A DNA stretch of 64,000 nucleotides from Pseudevernia furfuracea (GCA_022315425.1 JAIUPT010000046.1:275201-339200), one strand, 5' to 3'. Numbered from the stretch's first letter, positions 45,301 to 57,000 are shown. Notes: generated by a model from the sequence alone, not told the origin. Program-made: numbers and translations.

Positions 45301-47300
45301 TCATATTTGAGAGCTTGTTTAGATTGTTTTAACTCAAATGACTTATACGAGCATATTAGAGTTAATAAATAAGATTCGAGAGCACACTATAGGCGATTAG
45401 AGCACTATTTCGACTCTATCAGAGATTCAAAAAGAAGAGATTACGATTACGAGTATCGATAAGCTTTAGATCGTTCTTAATAAGAATATATTTTATCTTA
45501 TAAAAGGAGATAGCGATGTCGAAGTTTAGAAGTTTATCGATCGAGAGAAGATTGACGCTCATATCGAATATATATAAGATATTTCGCAGAGTGACTATCA
45601 CACACTCTTCTCTAATCACACAGTCGAGATTAATAATGTTATAGTCTTGAGACTGCACTTCGCTTCTTTCGATGTTCTTGATCGATCGAGAATAGATCTT
45701 TTCGTAGGTGATGAATATCGAACGATTCGCGAAAGAATAACGAGAGTAGTCTGAATCTACGACGACTCGAGTAAGAAGATTTACGAAATTCGCAGTTATG
45801 AAACTATGTTCGAGAGCTTTCGTGACGATTAGATTAATAACTTGATCATTAGTCGCATCGAGAATATTAAAGTCGTTCGAGTTGATATTCGAATAGTGTA
45901 TAATGAAGTTTAGTTTCTTCAAAAAGATATAATTGACATTGAGATAATCGTTCTCTTCTGAAGCAGAGACATTAAAAGACGTCTCTTCGATGCGCTTACG
46001 CTTATTGCTTAAGAGTTTATCTTCGAAGTCGAAGATCTTTATCTTCTTCTTCTTTTCCTCTTTCGTTATAAATTTCTCAGACTTGAGATAAGAGAACTTG
46101 ATTTAGCATTTGATAGAGAGATATCTAAATTTGCGATTAGCTATCTTACACGAAGAATAGATCTCACGATTGATATTAGAGTCGTCGAGATTATTAAAAG
46201 TAGCTTGTTTGTCTTTGCTCTTATCGTTACGAGCGACATATATAATTAGTTTTTCTTCTTTGAAGGAGATTCTAACTTCTTCGTTCACGACGATCACGAT
46301 AATCTCTTAAAACTTGACGAACTTGTTCTTAAAGAGATCATGATTTTGAATATAACTTGACTCGAACATGTTATAAGAGTCGTTAAGTCTTATAAGAAAA
46401 ATTAGAATTCGTAGAGACTTCGAAATAATAAGGGATTTATGAAGGCTGATAATGTCGAAGATGATCTTATAAAAGTTCTTTTCATATTAACGAACTCTCT
46501 CTTCTTCAAGAATGAGATCGAATATTCGACGCATTAGTTCTCTATAGAGACTCGTGCTCTTAGACTAATAGTTCTTGATTAGAACATCGAGCATAATCTG
46601 AGAGTCTTTATCGTCGAATTCGACTTCGACGAGTTCGCGATCGTTATTCTCGAAACGATGAAAGATAGCGATATAGACTCTATGACTAATGATCGCATTA
46701 AAGAAAATAAGATTATTGAGCATTAATCAATTGTTAATATTCTGCTTTCATCGACGATATCTTAGATTGAACTTCAAAATGACAATGAAGTTTAGAGAGA
46801 AAGCGCTTCTCTCTTCGAGAGAGTTAGTCGCTGAAACTATTAGAGCTGACATGTTTCTTACGACGTCTTATACGCTTGATTCTTCGTCGATTATAGATGT
46901 TGAAGATTACTAAGAAGGTTTTTGAGAGCGACACGTACGATGTGAATAGTAACGACGATGATGTTCAAACGAAAGACTTAGCTTAAGAGGTGGCTGAGGC
47001 GATAGAGAACGAAGGCCTTAAAGTCGAAGAAGTCGAAGTCGAAGAAGTGAGATTTAGAGAAATTTTAACACGAAGATCGAATAACTTAGTGTCACTTGGG
47101 GCACTAAGGGTGTCTTCGCTAACTTCGAATTAAAAGTCGACACTATTAACGTTCGCGAAAGCAGTGAGAGTGAAATAGATGCTCTAATCTTCGTTAGAGT
47201 CCTCGAGAATTTTATTGATATCTAATAACTTTTACTGCTGATCTTCGAGTTCTTACACGAGAAATAAGAAGTGCTTATACTTAAATCTTCGATAGATACG
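42390..47300 (-). pseudogene. Copia copy D gag-pol remnant
   Basis: Open blocks: reverse transcriptase 43217-43456 (ALYMNDILIIDLSKIG, box at 43412-43423, with Asn for the first Asp of YVDD); integrase 44915-45304 (ICECYV, YSDLVESL, RLDNEGEY: the first two catalytic acidic residues kept); protease/pre-integrase 45419-45922 (VVVDSDYSRYSFANRS, D-S-D); zinc-knuckle block 46103-46297; gag 46500-47240. Like the other copies it is interrupted by stops at former Gln and Trp codons. Confidence 0.87.
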
Positions 47301-47309
47301 AACGATATT

Positions 47310-48053
47310 TGATTTGATTTTATACTCGTGTCTACTCAAGCTACGAAGAGTAATTACGGGCTACTGCTTAGGCTATATTACAAGAGAAACCTTTCTTCGA
47401 CTAGTCGAAACAGGGTAAAAACTCTCGCTATTCTTTCTTATCGCATCTTCTTGTCGCATAGTCTTTCTACCACACTGCGTTCCCTAGCCTATTCGTACGA
47501 ATTCGTGTGCCTTCTTGAAGTACTTGTTGCTGCTTCTATTATTGCCTATCATATAACTGCTCCTTAGCCAACGAGAACTATTTTAAAAGGTCAATCGAGA
47601 TCAGCCATCGCGCTGCGGCCTTTGTCCCTCGCGAGGTTGTTAGCATCTCTCTCAGATCAGCTGTCTCAGTCTTCTTCAGGAGAGTTTGTTTCTCGCTTTT
47701 CAGCCTTGGGTAGAATAGAAGAACGTGTCTAACATTCTGTTTTCTTCAGTCACACTCGTATGCGGAAGAGAGTATCTTAGAGACTCTGCACATATGCAGA
47801 AAGTGTGTTAGGTCAATCTTCTCTGTTCGTAGCTGGGTTAGAGCGGAGCTCTCTGTTTTTGCTAAAGTAGGCCTTCATGAAGAGATCTTCTATTTGACCA
47901 TAGATCTCCCCTTTGTGCGGGGCTGCGTTGTTCTTCTGGGATCCCAGCCTGGTACTGAGCCCACACTGCTTCCCAGGCTGCTTTCTGCCAGTCTTCAACA
48001 AGGTCTCTAGCCTTTCTTGGCATCCTTTCTCCGTCAGGTGTCTGCAGGGAGTC
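47310..48053 (-). mobile_element. 5'-truncated LINE (Tad/I-like) fragment
   Basis: A 744-bp insertion in copy D is flanked by an 11-bp target duplication CGAACGATATT (47299-47309 and 48054-48064). Read on the minus strand it starts inside the C-terminal part of ORF2, with RDLVEDWQKAAWEAVW, then, after one frameshift, ALTQLRTEKIDLTHFLHMC, QNVRHVLLFYPRL and TKAAARWLISIDLL. This is the pattern of the cysteine-containing tail of fungal LINE polyproteins. A short 3' untranslated part ends in a TCAAA-type repeat next to the duplication. Its balanced base composition contrasts with the host Copia. Confidence 0.85.
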
Positions 48054-48064
48054 CGAACGATATT

Positions 48065-48879
48065 ATTAAGATGAAAGATACTTAGAAATAAGAAAGATTT
48101 GAATTGATCTAATTTTCGTTGAGACTATATCGAAGACAATTATTAAAGACGTGCAGATCTTCGAAGAGAAATAACGTTCTTCTTATGCTAAGTCTTCGAT
48201 AGAAACTCGAATTTAAAATAGTCGCTTCGATGACTATCGTCGTGAGATAAAGTCATATTCGATGATAGAATAAAGTCGAATAACGATAAAAAGAATTCGA
48301 TGACTGGGCTCTAGCTCTCTTCTTCAGAGAACTTATAAGGTCGAAAGATCTATCTCAATAAGAAATCCTTATTGTTTTGATCCTCAATAGACGTATACGC
48401 GCTCTGAGTGAAGATTTGTTGATGACTAATCAACTTTGAAGTGTGATTAGACGATTTGATGCTGAAGTTTAGTCTCTTGAGTCGTTATAATTGATTCGAT
48501 TCACGTAAACGCTTTATTAACGTTGAAGCGATATATATCGCGAGAGGAATATTCTCGTTGAGCGTGTTTAACGTGTCTCACGCAGGGAAGCTGACAATGT
48601 TTTAGAGGTCTTAATGAAATTCGATCGCACGGTCGTATGGCGAGTTCGACGTTCGACGTTCGATTAGATTCGATATGTCGCGAGTCGATTTGCGATAGGG
48701 CTCTCAGCCTCTCGAATTCCAAAGACGATCATTTTGTAGAGGGCAATGCTCATCTCAAGAAGATTAAAAAACAGAGTCTTATAGCTGTCGCGACGTTCAT
48801 TGCGATGAACTCGTGATGCTTAGAGGTCACTGTGGCTTTGATAGACATAGGGTATAAGTGAAACAGTCGCCGGGCAAGC
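48065..48879 (-). other. Leader region of Copia copy D
   Basis: This is the non-coding leader between gag and the 5' LTR, homologous to 17900-18732 in copy A and 27636-28640 in copy C. It includes the single-copy form of the 125-bp unit duplicated in copy C. The open frame 48501-48722 is a chance reading of this leader. Confidence 0.75.
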
Positions 48880-48893
48880 CCGGGCTCATAACC
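48880..48893 (-). other. Primer-binding site of Copia copy D
   Basis: On the minus strand, GGTTATGAGCCCGG directly follows the LTR, as in copies A and C. Confidence 0.8.
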
Positions 48894-49024
48894 TGTCAAG
48901 AATAGGTGGTAGAACACTTAGTTGTTAACTATAGAATGCTACGAGAGTAAAGAGCGACTATGAGGATGCGCCTTAGCGCATCACGTGACCATGTCACGAA
49001 TCTATATATATAATGACCCGAATT
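48894..49024 (-). repeat. 5' LTR of Copia copy D, altered
   Basis: It matches the family to CATGTCACG, then has a 16-bp insert AATCTATATATATAAT (48999-49014), resumes GACCCGAATT and stops, lacking the final TTGACA. Confidence 0.82.
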
Positions 49025-49681
49025 ATTTCAGATGTTATAAGTCAAAGTTCAATACTCGTATTTTATAGTCTGTTCTATATATCGTTATTAAATATTAAAT
49101 AAATTTGTGTTGAGAATCGAGTTTTATTAGATTTATAGATGTCTTAATGTCAAAGTATCTATTTAATTGAAATTCTATTATGAAAACTTACTTAAATCGA
49201 TATTTATTATTTGTCTTGATGCTGTTGAAGTCTTTAATAAATTCATTATTTATATTCTCTTATTCGTCAGTAGTGAAAAAGTCTTTTATTAATATTAAAT
49301 ACTACTTATTAAGTAGACTTAAAGTCTTTATTAATTTAAAATATTCGTAACTTTAAATTTTAACGAGATCTAGTCGAAGAGACTGCGTTATTATATCTCT
49401 TACGAAAAGATATCTTATAAGATTAAAAGATATAGTTATATCGATTATGAACTTGAATACTTTATAAGACTGTTAATGACTTTAACATCTAATCAAAGCT
49501 TTATACTTATACTTAAACTCGCTCGTTAACATATTTAAATTCATTATTATCGCGTAATATTTTATATTTGCGATTAGGTGAAGATTTACGTATACGTTAA
49601 GAAGCTTTAATAGCTTATTAAACTTATTGTCTTTAAGTGATCGATCTCTACGCTTGAGCTTTGATATTTTTTAAAATAAAA

Positions 49682-49775
49682 TCTCTATCTCTATCTCTAT
49701 CTCTATCTTCGAGTTTATAACGTTTAATAAAATCTTTTTTAAGATCTCTTTCTTCTTCTTCTTCTTCTTCTTCTC
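49682..49775 (+). repeat. Simple-sequence runs
   Basis: A (TCTCTA)n run at about 49682-49712 and a (TTC)n run at about 49749-49773 lie in degraded AT-rich DNA. Confidence 0.85.
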
Positions 49776-50206
49776 ATTAAAAGTACTTATTTTATAAAAG
49801 TCTTTAATAGAAGTATATAAGATGAGAGTCTAATATGCTCTTCGAGATTTCAACATATATTTATAAAGAAGATCTGACTTTATATATCGTTAATTATTAA
49901 TTAGAATATTTGATCGAGCGATTAAATTAAAGATCTTTACGATAACTCGAAGTGATAATAACTTCACGATTATATTCTTTTCGATCATCTATAGATATAA
50001 AAGACGAAATCAAATAATGATTACTTAAGTGCGTAATATCAAAGACGTAAGTATAGTAACTTTTTTAGCTTTCGATAAGAATTAGAATCAGATATAATAT
50101 ATAAAACTTTATATGCGCTTTTAGTCTAAAGAAAAACGATAGTTTTAAAAAGCTTTTAAATAAGCAATGCTTTCACGTTTGTTAAGAATAAAAGTTATTA
50201 ATAAGC

Positions 50207-50328
50207 TGTCAAGAATAGGTGGTAGGACACTTAGTTGTTAACTGTAGAATGCTACGAGAGTAAAGAGCGACTATGAGGATGCGCCTTAGCGCATCACGTG
50301 ACCATGTCACGTGACCCGAATTTTGACA
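50207..50328 (-). repeat. Solo Copia LTR with target duplication
   Basis: A complete 122-bp LTR of the A-D family is flanked by TAAGC on both sides (50202-50206 and 50329-50333). No internal sequence is present, so it formed by LTR-LTR recombination after insertion. It interrupts the transposase-like frame between ..RILYSL and SLLITFIL... Confidence 0.93.
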
Positions 50329-51285
50329 TAAGCTTTAAAGAATTCTATTCAGATCTCTTTATTTCGAATAAGATATATCATATACTCGAGACTAAATAAG
50401 ATTTAACGTCGACGTAAGCTTCGTGACTGCAGAGAGATCGATTCTCATATTAATATCGCGTAGCTATATTTTAACTTTCGTTATAATATTTAAATCGATT
50501 ATATAGTCTCTTTGACTTTGCGTTTCTTAATAATATCTATTATTGACTATAATATCGAAATCTAGATTATTTCTCTCTTTCTTTGAATAATAATAGATAT
50601 AACATCTTATTTTAACACTATGACGTATAAAATCTGCGTTGTTTATCTACTAAGACATATCGTTTAAAAATGTTATTATGAATACGCACACTATCTTCAA
50701 GTTGTCGTTGATTTTTAATTGCGTTTCGCGATCTAATTTTTGAATGAATTTGACGAAGACTTTTACAACATCGCTTAATTTAGTTTTATAAGATTTTAAA
50801 GATAACGTAAACACATTTACGAGCTTTCTGCGCTTTTTATAAGTCAAATATATAAAAATTAAATAAAAAGTCTTAAGCGCTCTATACATATTACGATATA
50901 TATCAAAGTCATCGATAAATAAAAGATATGATATTGATTTATGAGATTAAGTGAAAAATATATAAAGTCTTTGACGATTAAAGTAAGCTATTTTTAACTC
51001 TTTACTAACTTGATAAACTTAATAAAGAGATTATATACTAAGTAGATTTATATTAAGAGATCTTCGAATATATTTTTATTTATCTGAATAAGCAATTTCT
51101 TCTTTATTATCTTTATTATATTTTCGATTAAGATAAATTATTAAATGTCGATTAATAGTGTGATTTTTTGTTTAAGAAAAATATCTTTAAGCAAGTAGAG
51201 CTCGTGCTTATCATCTTTTAACAAATTAAAATCAGATAAATGAGATTATAAATGTCGATTGACTTTGAATCTCTAATTCTATTAG

Positions 51286-51429
51286 TGTAGCAGTAAACCA
51301 ATTGCTATCACTGTAGTGAATTCATGTGTTGGGTGTAAGATGGATCATATTACTATGGAGAAGCTGCTACTAATAGTCCATGCCAAGGCTTGGCAAGCCG
51401 CTGTCTCGCTCCTTTCATGTTCATAACAA
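51286..51429 (-). mobile_element. Possible solo LTR of a second Gypsy family
   Basis: A 144-bp island of balanced composition begins TGTAGCAGTAAACC and ends TTCATAACA. On the minus strand this is TGTTATGAAC..GCTACA, with TG..CA ends and a start resembling the TGTTATGATAGG of the Gypsy LTR. Flanking pentamers (ATTAG / AATTC) do not match, so the call is tentative. Confidence 0.4.
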
Positions 51430-53129
51430 ATTCGAATTAAATTATCGAGAATAATAAGAGTTCTCGACTGTGCGTAATAAACATCTTCGAATATCATTTA
51501 AATAAAAGATTCTTATATCAAAGACTCTCATAATTCGATAGATTCGTTCATATAAAGTGTTATATCGAAATATATCTTTTTCTGTAACACAGTAGCGGAT
51601 AGAATAATAACAATCAAATTTAACGAATCATATTAGTATTGTTATATCAAACGCTTAATAATTTGTTTTCATATTTCTTTTTGACGTTATGAGAGTGACG
51701 ATTATTTTTCGATTATAATTAACAGAGACTTTCGTATTAGTCGCAATAGTGATATATATCGACGAATTCGACGTTTCAGAGTATCTAATTTTGTTAAAAT
51801 ATTTATTATATTATCTTTTTTTATACTAACTGCGTCTTAATCTATTATCGAAAACTTCGATAACTGTAATATCTCTCGAAGTCTAATATAATTCGTTCTA
51901 AAGCATTCTAACTTCTTAAGTTATAAACTTAACGTTAAATATAATAACGACGAGAATAGATCTTTAATACTTTATTAAAGAACTAACAGTCTCATAAAAG
52001 AACGTTAAAGACGACGATTAAGTTTAAGAAATCTCTTCGAGAAATAAATTATATTCTAAAGATAAATTAAAAGAGAAAATAAGCGACGAGTTATTATTCT
52101 CGTCGTCGCTTGATTCGAGATTTTATAGATAATCGAGTAGTATAAGCGATCGCGACTCTTAAGTTATATAAATAATCTCGCGAGGATTTTATAATATATG
52201 ATTAAATTAATTAATATAAGCAAAGTAGAGATAACGCTTATAATGAAAAGAGAATTCTCTTCATTACTACTTTTCTCATTTCTGAAACTTATAATATTAA
52301 CTCTGCGATTATTCTGCGATCTCTTCGAGTTATTATCGAACGAAGTCGTACTTATATTATTATTTATATCTCTTATTTGCTTATTAATGTATTTAGACTA
52401 TTTTATTATATTCTCAGACTGCTTTTATAAATTCTCAGACTCTTCTCTTATATCTTTTATCGACTTGTCTATATCTTTTAACTGCTCGTCTATATCTTTT
52501 AACTTTTCGTCTATATTCTTTAATTACTTGTTTATGTTTCTTAGTTATTTATTTATATCTTTTATCTGCTTTCTTATATTAAAATTATCTCTGCTTAAGT
52601 CTTCGACAATATTATTATTCTAAATTAACTTAATCATAATGTGTCGATGTTTCTCGAACGAAAGAATCGTATCTGTTATAATTTAAAGAGATTCGTTTTC
52701 AGACTTCGATAAAGATAATAAGAATTAATCTTCTTTTATATCTCATGTTAACACTCGTAATTAATCAAATCTGCGAAATTGAGATGTTATAATAAATAAT
52801 AAGATTTGAAAATATAAAACTGTGAAATTGTCAAAGTAAAATGTTCTTTTTGATAATATCAGACGAAAGACGTATTTTTCGCCTTTTATCACAATAGAGC
52901 TATTCGAATTATTTATATTAAATCAATGATGTTAAATTAATTTATGAAAAGTATTTTAAAAGAAAGCAACGACTTATGATTTTATTCACATTATAATGCC
53001 TTTATATCATAAGATATTATTCTTAATGCGTATCGAGCTGATAATTAATGTGCTTTACGATTTAAAAGGTCGATTATCATATCGTCGAAAGTGTGTAATA
53101 AAATATGAAAGACTTAGTAGTATATCTTA

Positions 53130-53290
53130 ATAGTGAAATAACATAGATGTTATAAGAGATATAGTTATAATGTTATAAGAAATATAGCTGTGATGTTATA
53201 AGAGACTATAGCTATAATGTTATAAAAGACTGCAGCTATAATGTTATAGAAAATTATAATTATAATGTTATAGAAGGCTGTAGCAACGAA
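53130..53290 (+). repeat. Minisatellite of AATGTTATAAGAGA units
   Basis: Six to seven units of about 28 bp with the core (T)AATGTTATA(A/G)(A/G)A(G/A)A(C)T(A/G)(T/C)AGCTA lie in the AT-rich spacer. Confidence 0.82.
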
Positions 53291-53705
53291 GTTGATTATA
53301 TTAATATATTAAATATCTTTCGACGAAGTATTTTGCGCAATCGATTATAAGTCTATTATTATGAGTGTTAAAAGTCTTCTGCAGAAGCGCTGATAAAGAG
53401 CTCTTACTTAAAGACTTACTTGCTCGCTCTTTGTCATTATTAAAATCTTTTTTAATAATTTATACGTTATTAAAACTATTACTTTTTATCTCTTCGTAAG
53501 ATCTACGTTTTTTATTTTAATTAACTTATTATCTATAAGCGTTCAGTCTTCGAGATTAACAGCGTCGATCTTCTTATCGTTATCACTCTTGAATATTTAA
53601 CGATTCAATTCAATTATAATTTAAGATATCGTTTTTTTTATATTTCTTTAAACACTTCTGTCGTCGAAGATCTTTTTCATATAATATTCATAGAGATAAA
53701 TAATA
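53291..53705. other. AT-rich spacer, nothing recognised
   Basis: Degraded sequence to the right of the minisatellite. No motif, open frame or element end was identified. Confidence 0.4.
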
Positions 53706-54335
53706 CCTTAAGGGGGTCAGGTAAATTGGGAATGGTCGGCTAACCTTCCTCACACAGCAAGTTCGGAAGAATATTCCATTAACATGAGTCCTATGCGCCA
53801 CCAACATGACGTTCTGCAAAGTCTTCCATTAATAGAACAGCACCTCACATACTAGCATAAGGTACATCTGAGCGAGTCTACCCTCAAAGCAGCGATCTAT
53901 CAGACACGTCTTTAATGGTGTTGCTTCAAAGACATGAGATATCTTAAGACAATGAATCATCAATGAATCATCAATGGATCATCAATGGATTATCAATGGA
54001 ATATTCCCCTCACAAATTCAAATATTGCGCAATGCGATTACGACATGACATTAGACTAAGTAACTCGAATTCACGTACTCTATTCACATTGTCTTCAAAT
54101 CGTCATTTTTCAAAAATTTGACAGAACCTCGGGTTCTAAGACTACATGAGAATTTTTAGTGGCGGTGCTCTATGATTGCACTCCCTGCACATAGCGATCT
54201 AGACGACTAAACTGTGTTAGAAACACGTTATTAATCGACTTACTGACAGATCTCAGCGCGCGAGCCAAAAGAATATTATAGAGTGATGCAGAGATAAGGT
54301 GTTGCCCTGTGATGTAGCCCTAGCTCTTATCGATC
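53706..54335. other. Island of balanced composition with ATCAATGGA repeats
   Basis: From GGGGGTCAGGTAAATTGGGA onward the base composition returns to near normal for about 600 bp. Positions 53950-54000 carry five ATCAATG(G/A)AT-type units. They are followed by ATTGCGCAATGCGATTACG and ACATTAGACTAA. The same arrangement recurs at 63700-63940. This may be the terminal region of an element; no gene is visible. Confidence 0.45.
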
Positions 54336-55552
54336 AATGTCGTCTGTCTTGAAGTCGAATAAGAAGGAAGAGAAGAAGAAGAAGGAGAATAAGAAGGAGA
54401 AGAATCTGATGATTGTTAATAGAGCATATGATGATAATAGAAGATGAGAGTTGATCGAACTGTGAAGAAAGTAAGATTATCCTAGACTCAAATGACTCAA
54501 AAACACTAAGTTCGAGGATTAGCCGAACCAGAGGCCGATTAGAATAACGACTCGGCCAGAATGGGTTTTCTTTGTATCTGAATGACATAAGAGTCAGCAT
54601 TAAACGTCAGCGTATAAGGTACATACTTGCGCTGCGACTTATTCACAGATAGACACATCAGTTATTCTAATGCTCATATCATCTTTTAGTTGTAGTGCAA
54701 CGAATATAATCAGTTCAAGAAGATCCTTCAGATCTCGTTCAAACGCTCTCGTAAATATTATTAGCTAATATACACAAGACAGAAACTTCAAGACATGAAA
54801 CACATCTTAGCGTTACGTGTTATTCTAGTCTATCTTCTTTATTCTTTCTCTATTTTCCTTCTTAACTTCTTAACTTCTCTGCTTCTTTACTTCTTTTCTT
54901 AATTTCTTTGCTTCTCTTTTCTTCTTAACTTTCGAAGACGCAAGACGAACAAGCGTCGTTAATGTCTCTCTTGCTGCATTGTAAAGTTAGTAAGATATTT
55001 AATATACTTAATCTCGCAATCTCGAGGAGTCTGAATTAGCAAATTAACCTCGTCATAGAGAAAGAAATTGATTCATCGATATTCAATCAAGAACGATATC
55101 TTTATATTCTGCGCTGAAGTTAATAATAATAATATCACAGAAATCGAATTAGAGAGGAATTCAAGAGGGCGTCGACGCTCTCTTGAGAGGTCTGATAAAG
55201 CACTGTTTCTTCTCTAATATATCTTACTGTTATAAAATAATTCGTCATATATACGCTAGATGAAATATCTTTAAAGCACAAAAGTTTTCTCTATATCATG
55301 TCATCGCAATATCGCAAAATGTACTTGACGTATAAAAGTCAGAAATATCAATGTCGCAAAAGCAAATGTCAATCCCAGCTTCTTCCTTGTCTCGATTTTC
55401 GCAATCTAACAGCTCACTATTCTTCTAAATATATATAACATATAAACACAGCGATATATAAGTCATACAAGCAACAACAGACAGATAGACATGCAAAGAT
55501 AATAATATATAGAGCTACGAGATTGAGCAGAGAGCTGCGAAATTGAATAGCT
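54336..55552. other. Spacer with purine/pyrimidine runs
   Basis: It contains a GAAGGA/GAAGAA-rich tract (54360-54410) and a pyrimidine-rich tract (54835-54925). The frame 54334-54600 (minus) reads through the first tract and is not considered a gene. No family is recognised. Confidence 0.35.
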
Positions 55553-56500
55553 CTATCGCATAGACTTCTTTCCCTTCGAGTTGATATCTTTCAGAACCTC
55601 TATAGCGCGACGCAAAGAAGAAGATAATGTGCCTGCGAAGTGATATTCAGAGTCGTCATCGAGAAACTTTGACTTCTCGTCAACTCCGCCGCCATAACGC
55701 TGCTTCGTCTCCACTAGAACAAGATTGTTAATATTCCTGCTCTCATATCTATTCGAGAGAGTCATCTTGTTCATTCACAACAGCAGTGAACGACGAGAAT
55801 ACGATAACTTGAAACGTCGATTCTTATCCTGAGCCCAGTTCATATAAAGCTTGACTCGAACGTCAAACATTGATTAGACATCTTAATCAAAAGATCAGCT
55901 TTAAAGCATTAGACAATTATTATTCAAACTTCACTTACTCTTAAAGTAGAAATGTTATTCTTCATTAGTGCTGTCTATCTTTGATATATCGATAACATCA
56001 TTAAAGAAATCGAAGACTCAAGCGAACGAACTCGAAGAGTATCGATTCGCAAATCAACGTATCAAAGAAGCTACGATATTAGTCGCCGCTAATGCGCCTG
56101 AATCATCTTTCTTAATGTAATCGATAATCTTCATCTATACATGTTCATTAATTAACGAAACGATCACATCGATAATATACTTACTATCATATTGAAGACG
56201 AATTTGATCTTTTAATTAATATTATTTCAGCTCAGACGTCTTCTGCTCTCAAGTCACTCTCAATCGTTTCGCTTGATATCGTCGTCTCACACGTATCGAA
56301 TAATGCTGATCACCTTTTCTAAACTAAAGTTAATGAGGTAGACGATACGACAATAATACAAGAGATCATTGAACTTGGCTCTAATATCGTCTGTCAACTG
56401 TGAAGAGCCTTGCATCAAGGATTTCGAAGGTGTATCGTTGCGCTTACGCTTTGATATAGGCGTCTAAGAGCCTCGCTTGAAGCTCTTCGTTAGAATCTCT
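55553..56500 (-). pseudogene. Small divergent gene of the transposase-like element, broken
   Basis: The C-terminal part is open at 55553-55774 and extends upstream through one TGA (former Trp or Arg) to about 55870: FDVRVKLYMNWAQDKNRRFK, then, after the stop, MNKMTLSNRYESRNINNLVL, YGGGVDEKSKFLDDDSEYHF and SSSLRRAIEVLKDINSKGKK. Further 5' parts read PISKRKRNDTPSKSLMQGSS and AKFNDLLYYCRIVYLINFSL near 56470-56300. I do not know the family. It is transcribed away from the large plus-strand frame at 58190, with a common spacer between them, and may be a second protein of the same mobile unit. Confidence 0.45.
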
Positions 56501-57000
56501 TCTTAACGTGCGATATCATTTAGTTCATTATCATCATCCCCTTTCAGAGTGCTATTGCTCTAAATATTCTAAGTTAAGAAAATGCATCAAACCCAATACA
56601 TCAATACTTACTGCGCGTCTTTTCTCCGTAGTCTCTGACTTCTCAAATCTTATAGTTCTATTCATATTCTCCCTCCTCTCGCTCTCCTCTTCACCGCTAA
56701 AGAGGGTGATCCGCTTATGATTAAGCTTCGCGCGTGATAAGATATGCGTTTTTATTCTTTTCACAGGTTATGAAGCTATCTCAGACTGAGACGTTGCTTT
56801 TCGCTTGTTTGTGCGCGACGCAGGTTGAGAAGCTATCTCAGGCTGAGACTTTGTGCGCTTTACAACCATGTTTATTGAATTCTAATTGTTATATAATGAA
56901 TAAATGTCTCTATTTGAAAAACGAGTGTATATAGTAGAAAGAATCAGTGAGAAAGGGAATCGATGAAAAACGTGCGAGAAAAAAGTAGATGACGCAAATA
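56501..57000. other. Spacer with a tandem duplication
   Basis: Two units GTTATGAAGCTATCTCAGACTGAGACGTTG-like and GTTGAGAAGCTATCTCAGGC lie in tandem at about 56765-56855. Short open frames on both strands are not supported. Confidence 0.4.

Larger units (their letters stand above)
41911..49024 (-). mobile_element. Ty1/Copia copy D with LINE insertion
   Basis: Minus-strand copy: 3' LTR 41911-42019, RNase H, reverse transcriptase, integrase, protease, gag, leader, primer-binding site and 5' LTR 48894-49024. A LINE fragment sits in the gag/leader part at 47310-48053. The flanks (GAGTC left, ATTTC right) do not show a target duplication and both LTRs are altered, so the copy probably took part in recombination with copy B. 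Confidence 0.9.
49025..53000 (-). pseudogene. Large transposase-like gene, heavily degraded (copy 1)
   Basis: The minus-strand frame between 50890 and 50329 reads RALKTFYLIFIYLTYKKRRK, then VNVFTLSLKSYKTKLSDVVK, FLNDMS, NNADFIRHSVKIRC, FDIIVNNRYY and SRVYDISYSK, joined across stops. Beyond the solo LTR it continues as SLLITFILNKRESIAYLKAF. This is the pattern of a widespread fungal transposase-like family (large DDE-type proteins with a C-x2-C motif, annotated as Tnp2/CACTA- or KDZ-like). The name is from memory and uncertain. An upstream coiled segment at 52198-52620 (minus: repeated INKQLKNIDEKLKDI-like words) probably belongs to its N-terminal half. Homology to the plus-strand copy at 58190 is visible. 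Confidence 0.55.

Noticed and set aside
52198..52623. 141-codon plus-strand frame of hydrophobic, Ser/Phe/Leu-rich composition
   Set aside because: The opposite strand encodes a repetitive coiled segment in line with the transposase-like gene; the plus reading is its AT-rich shadow.
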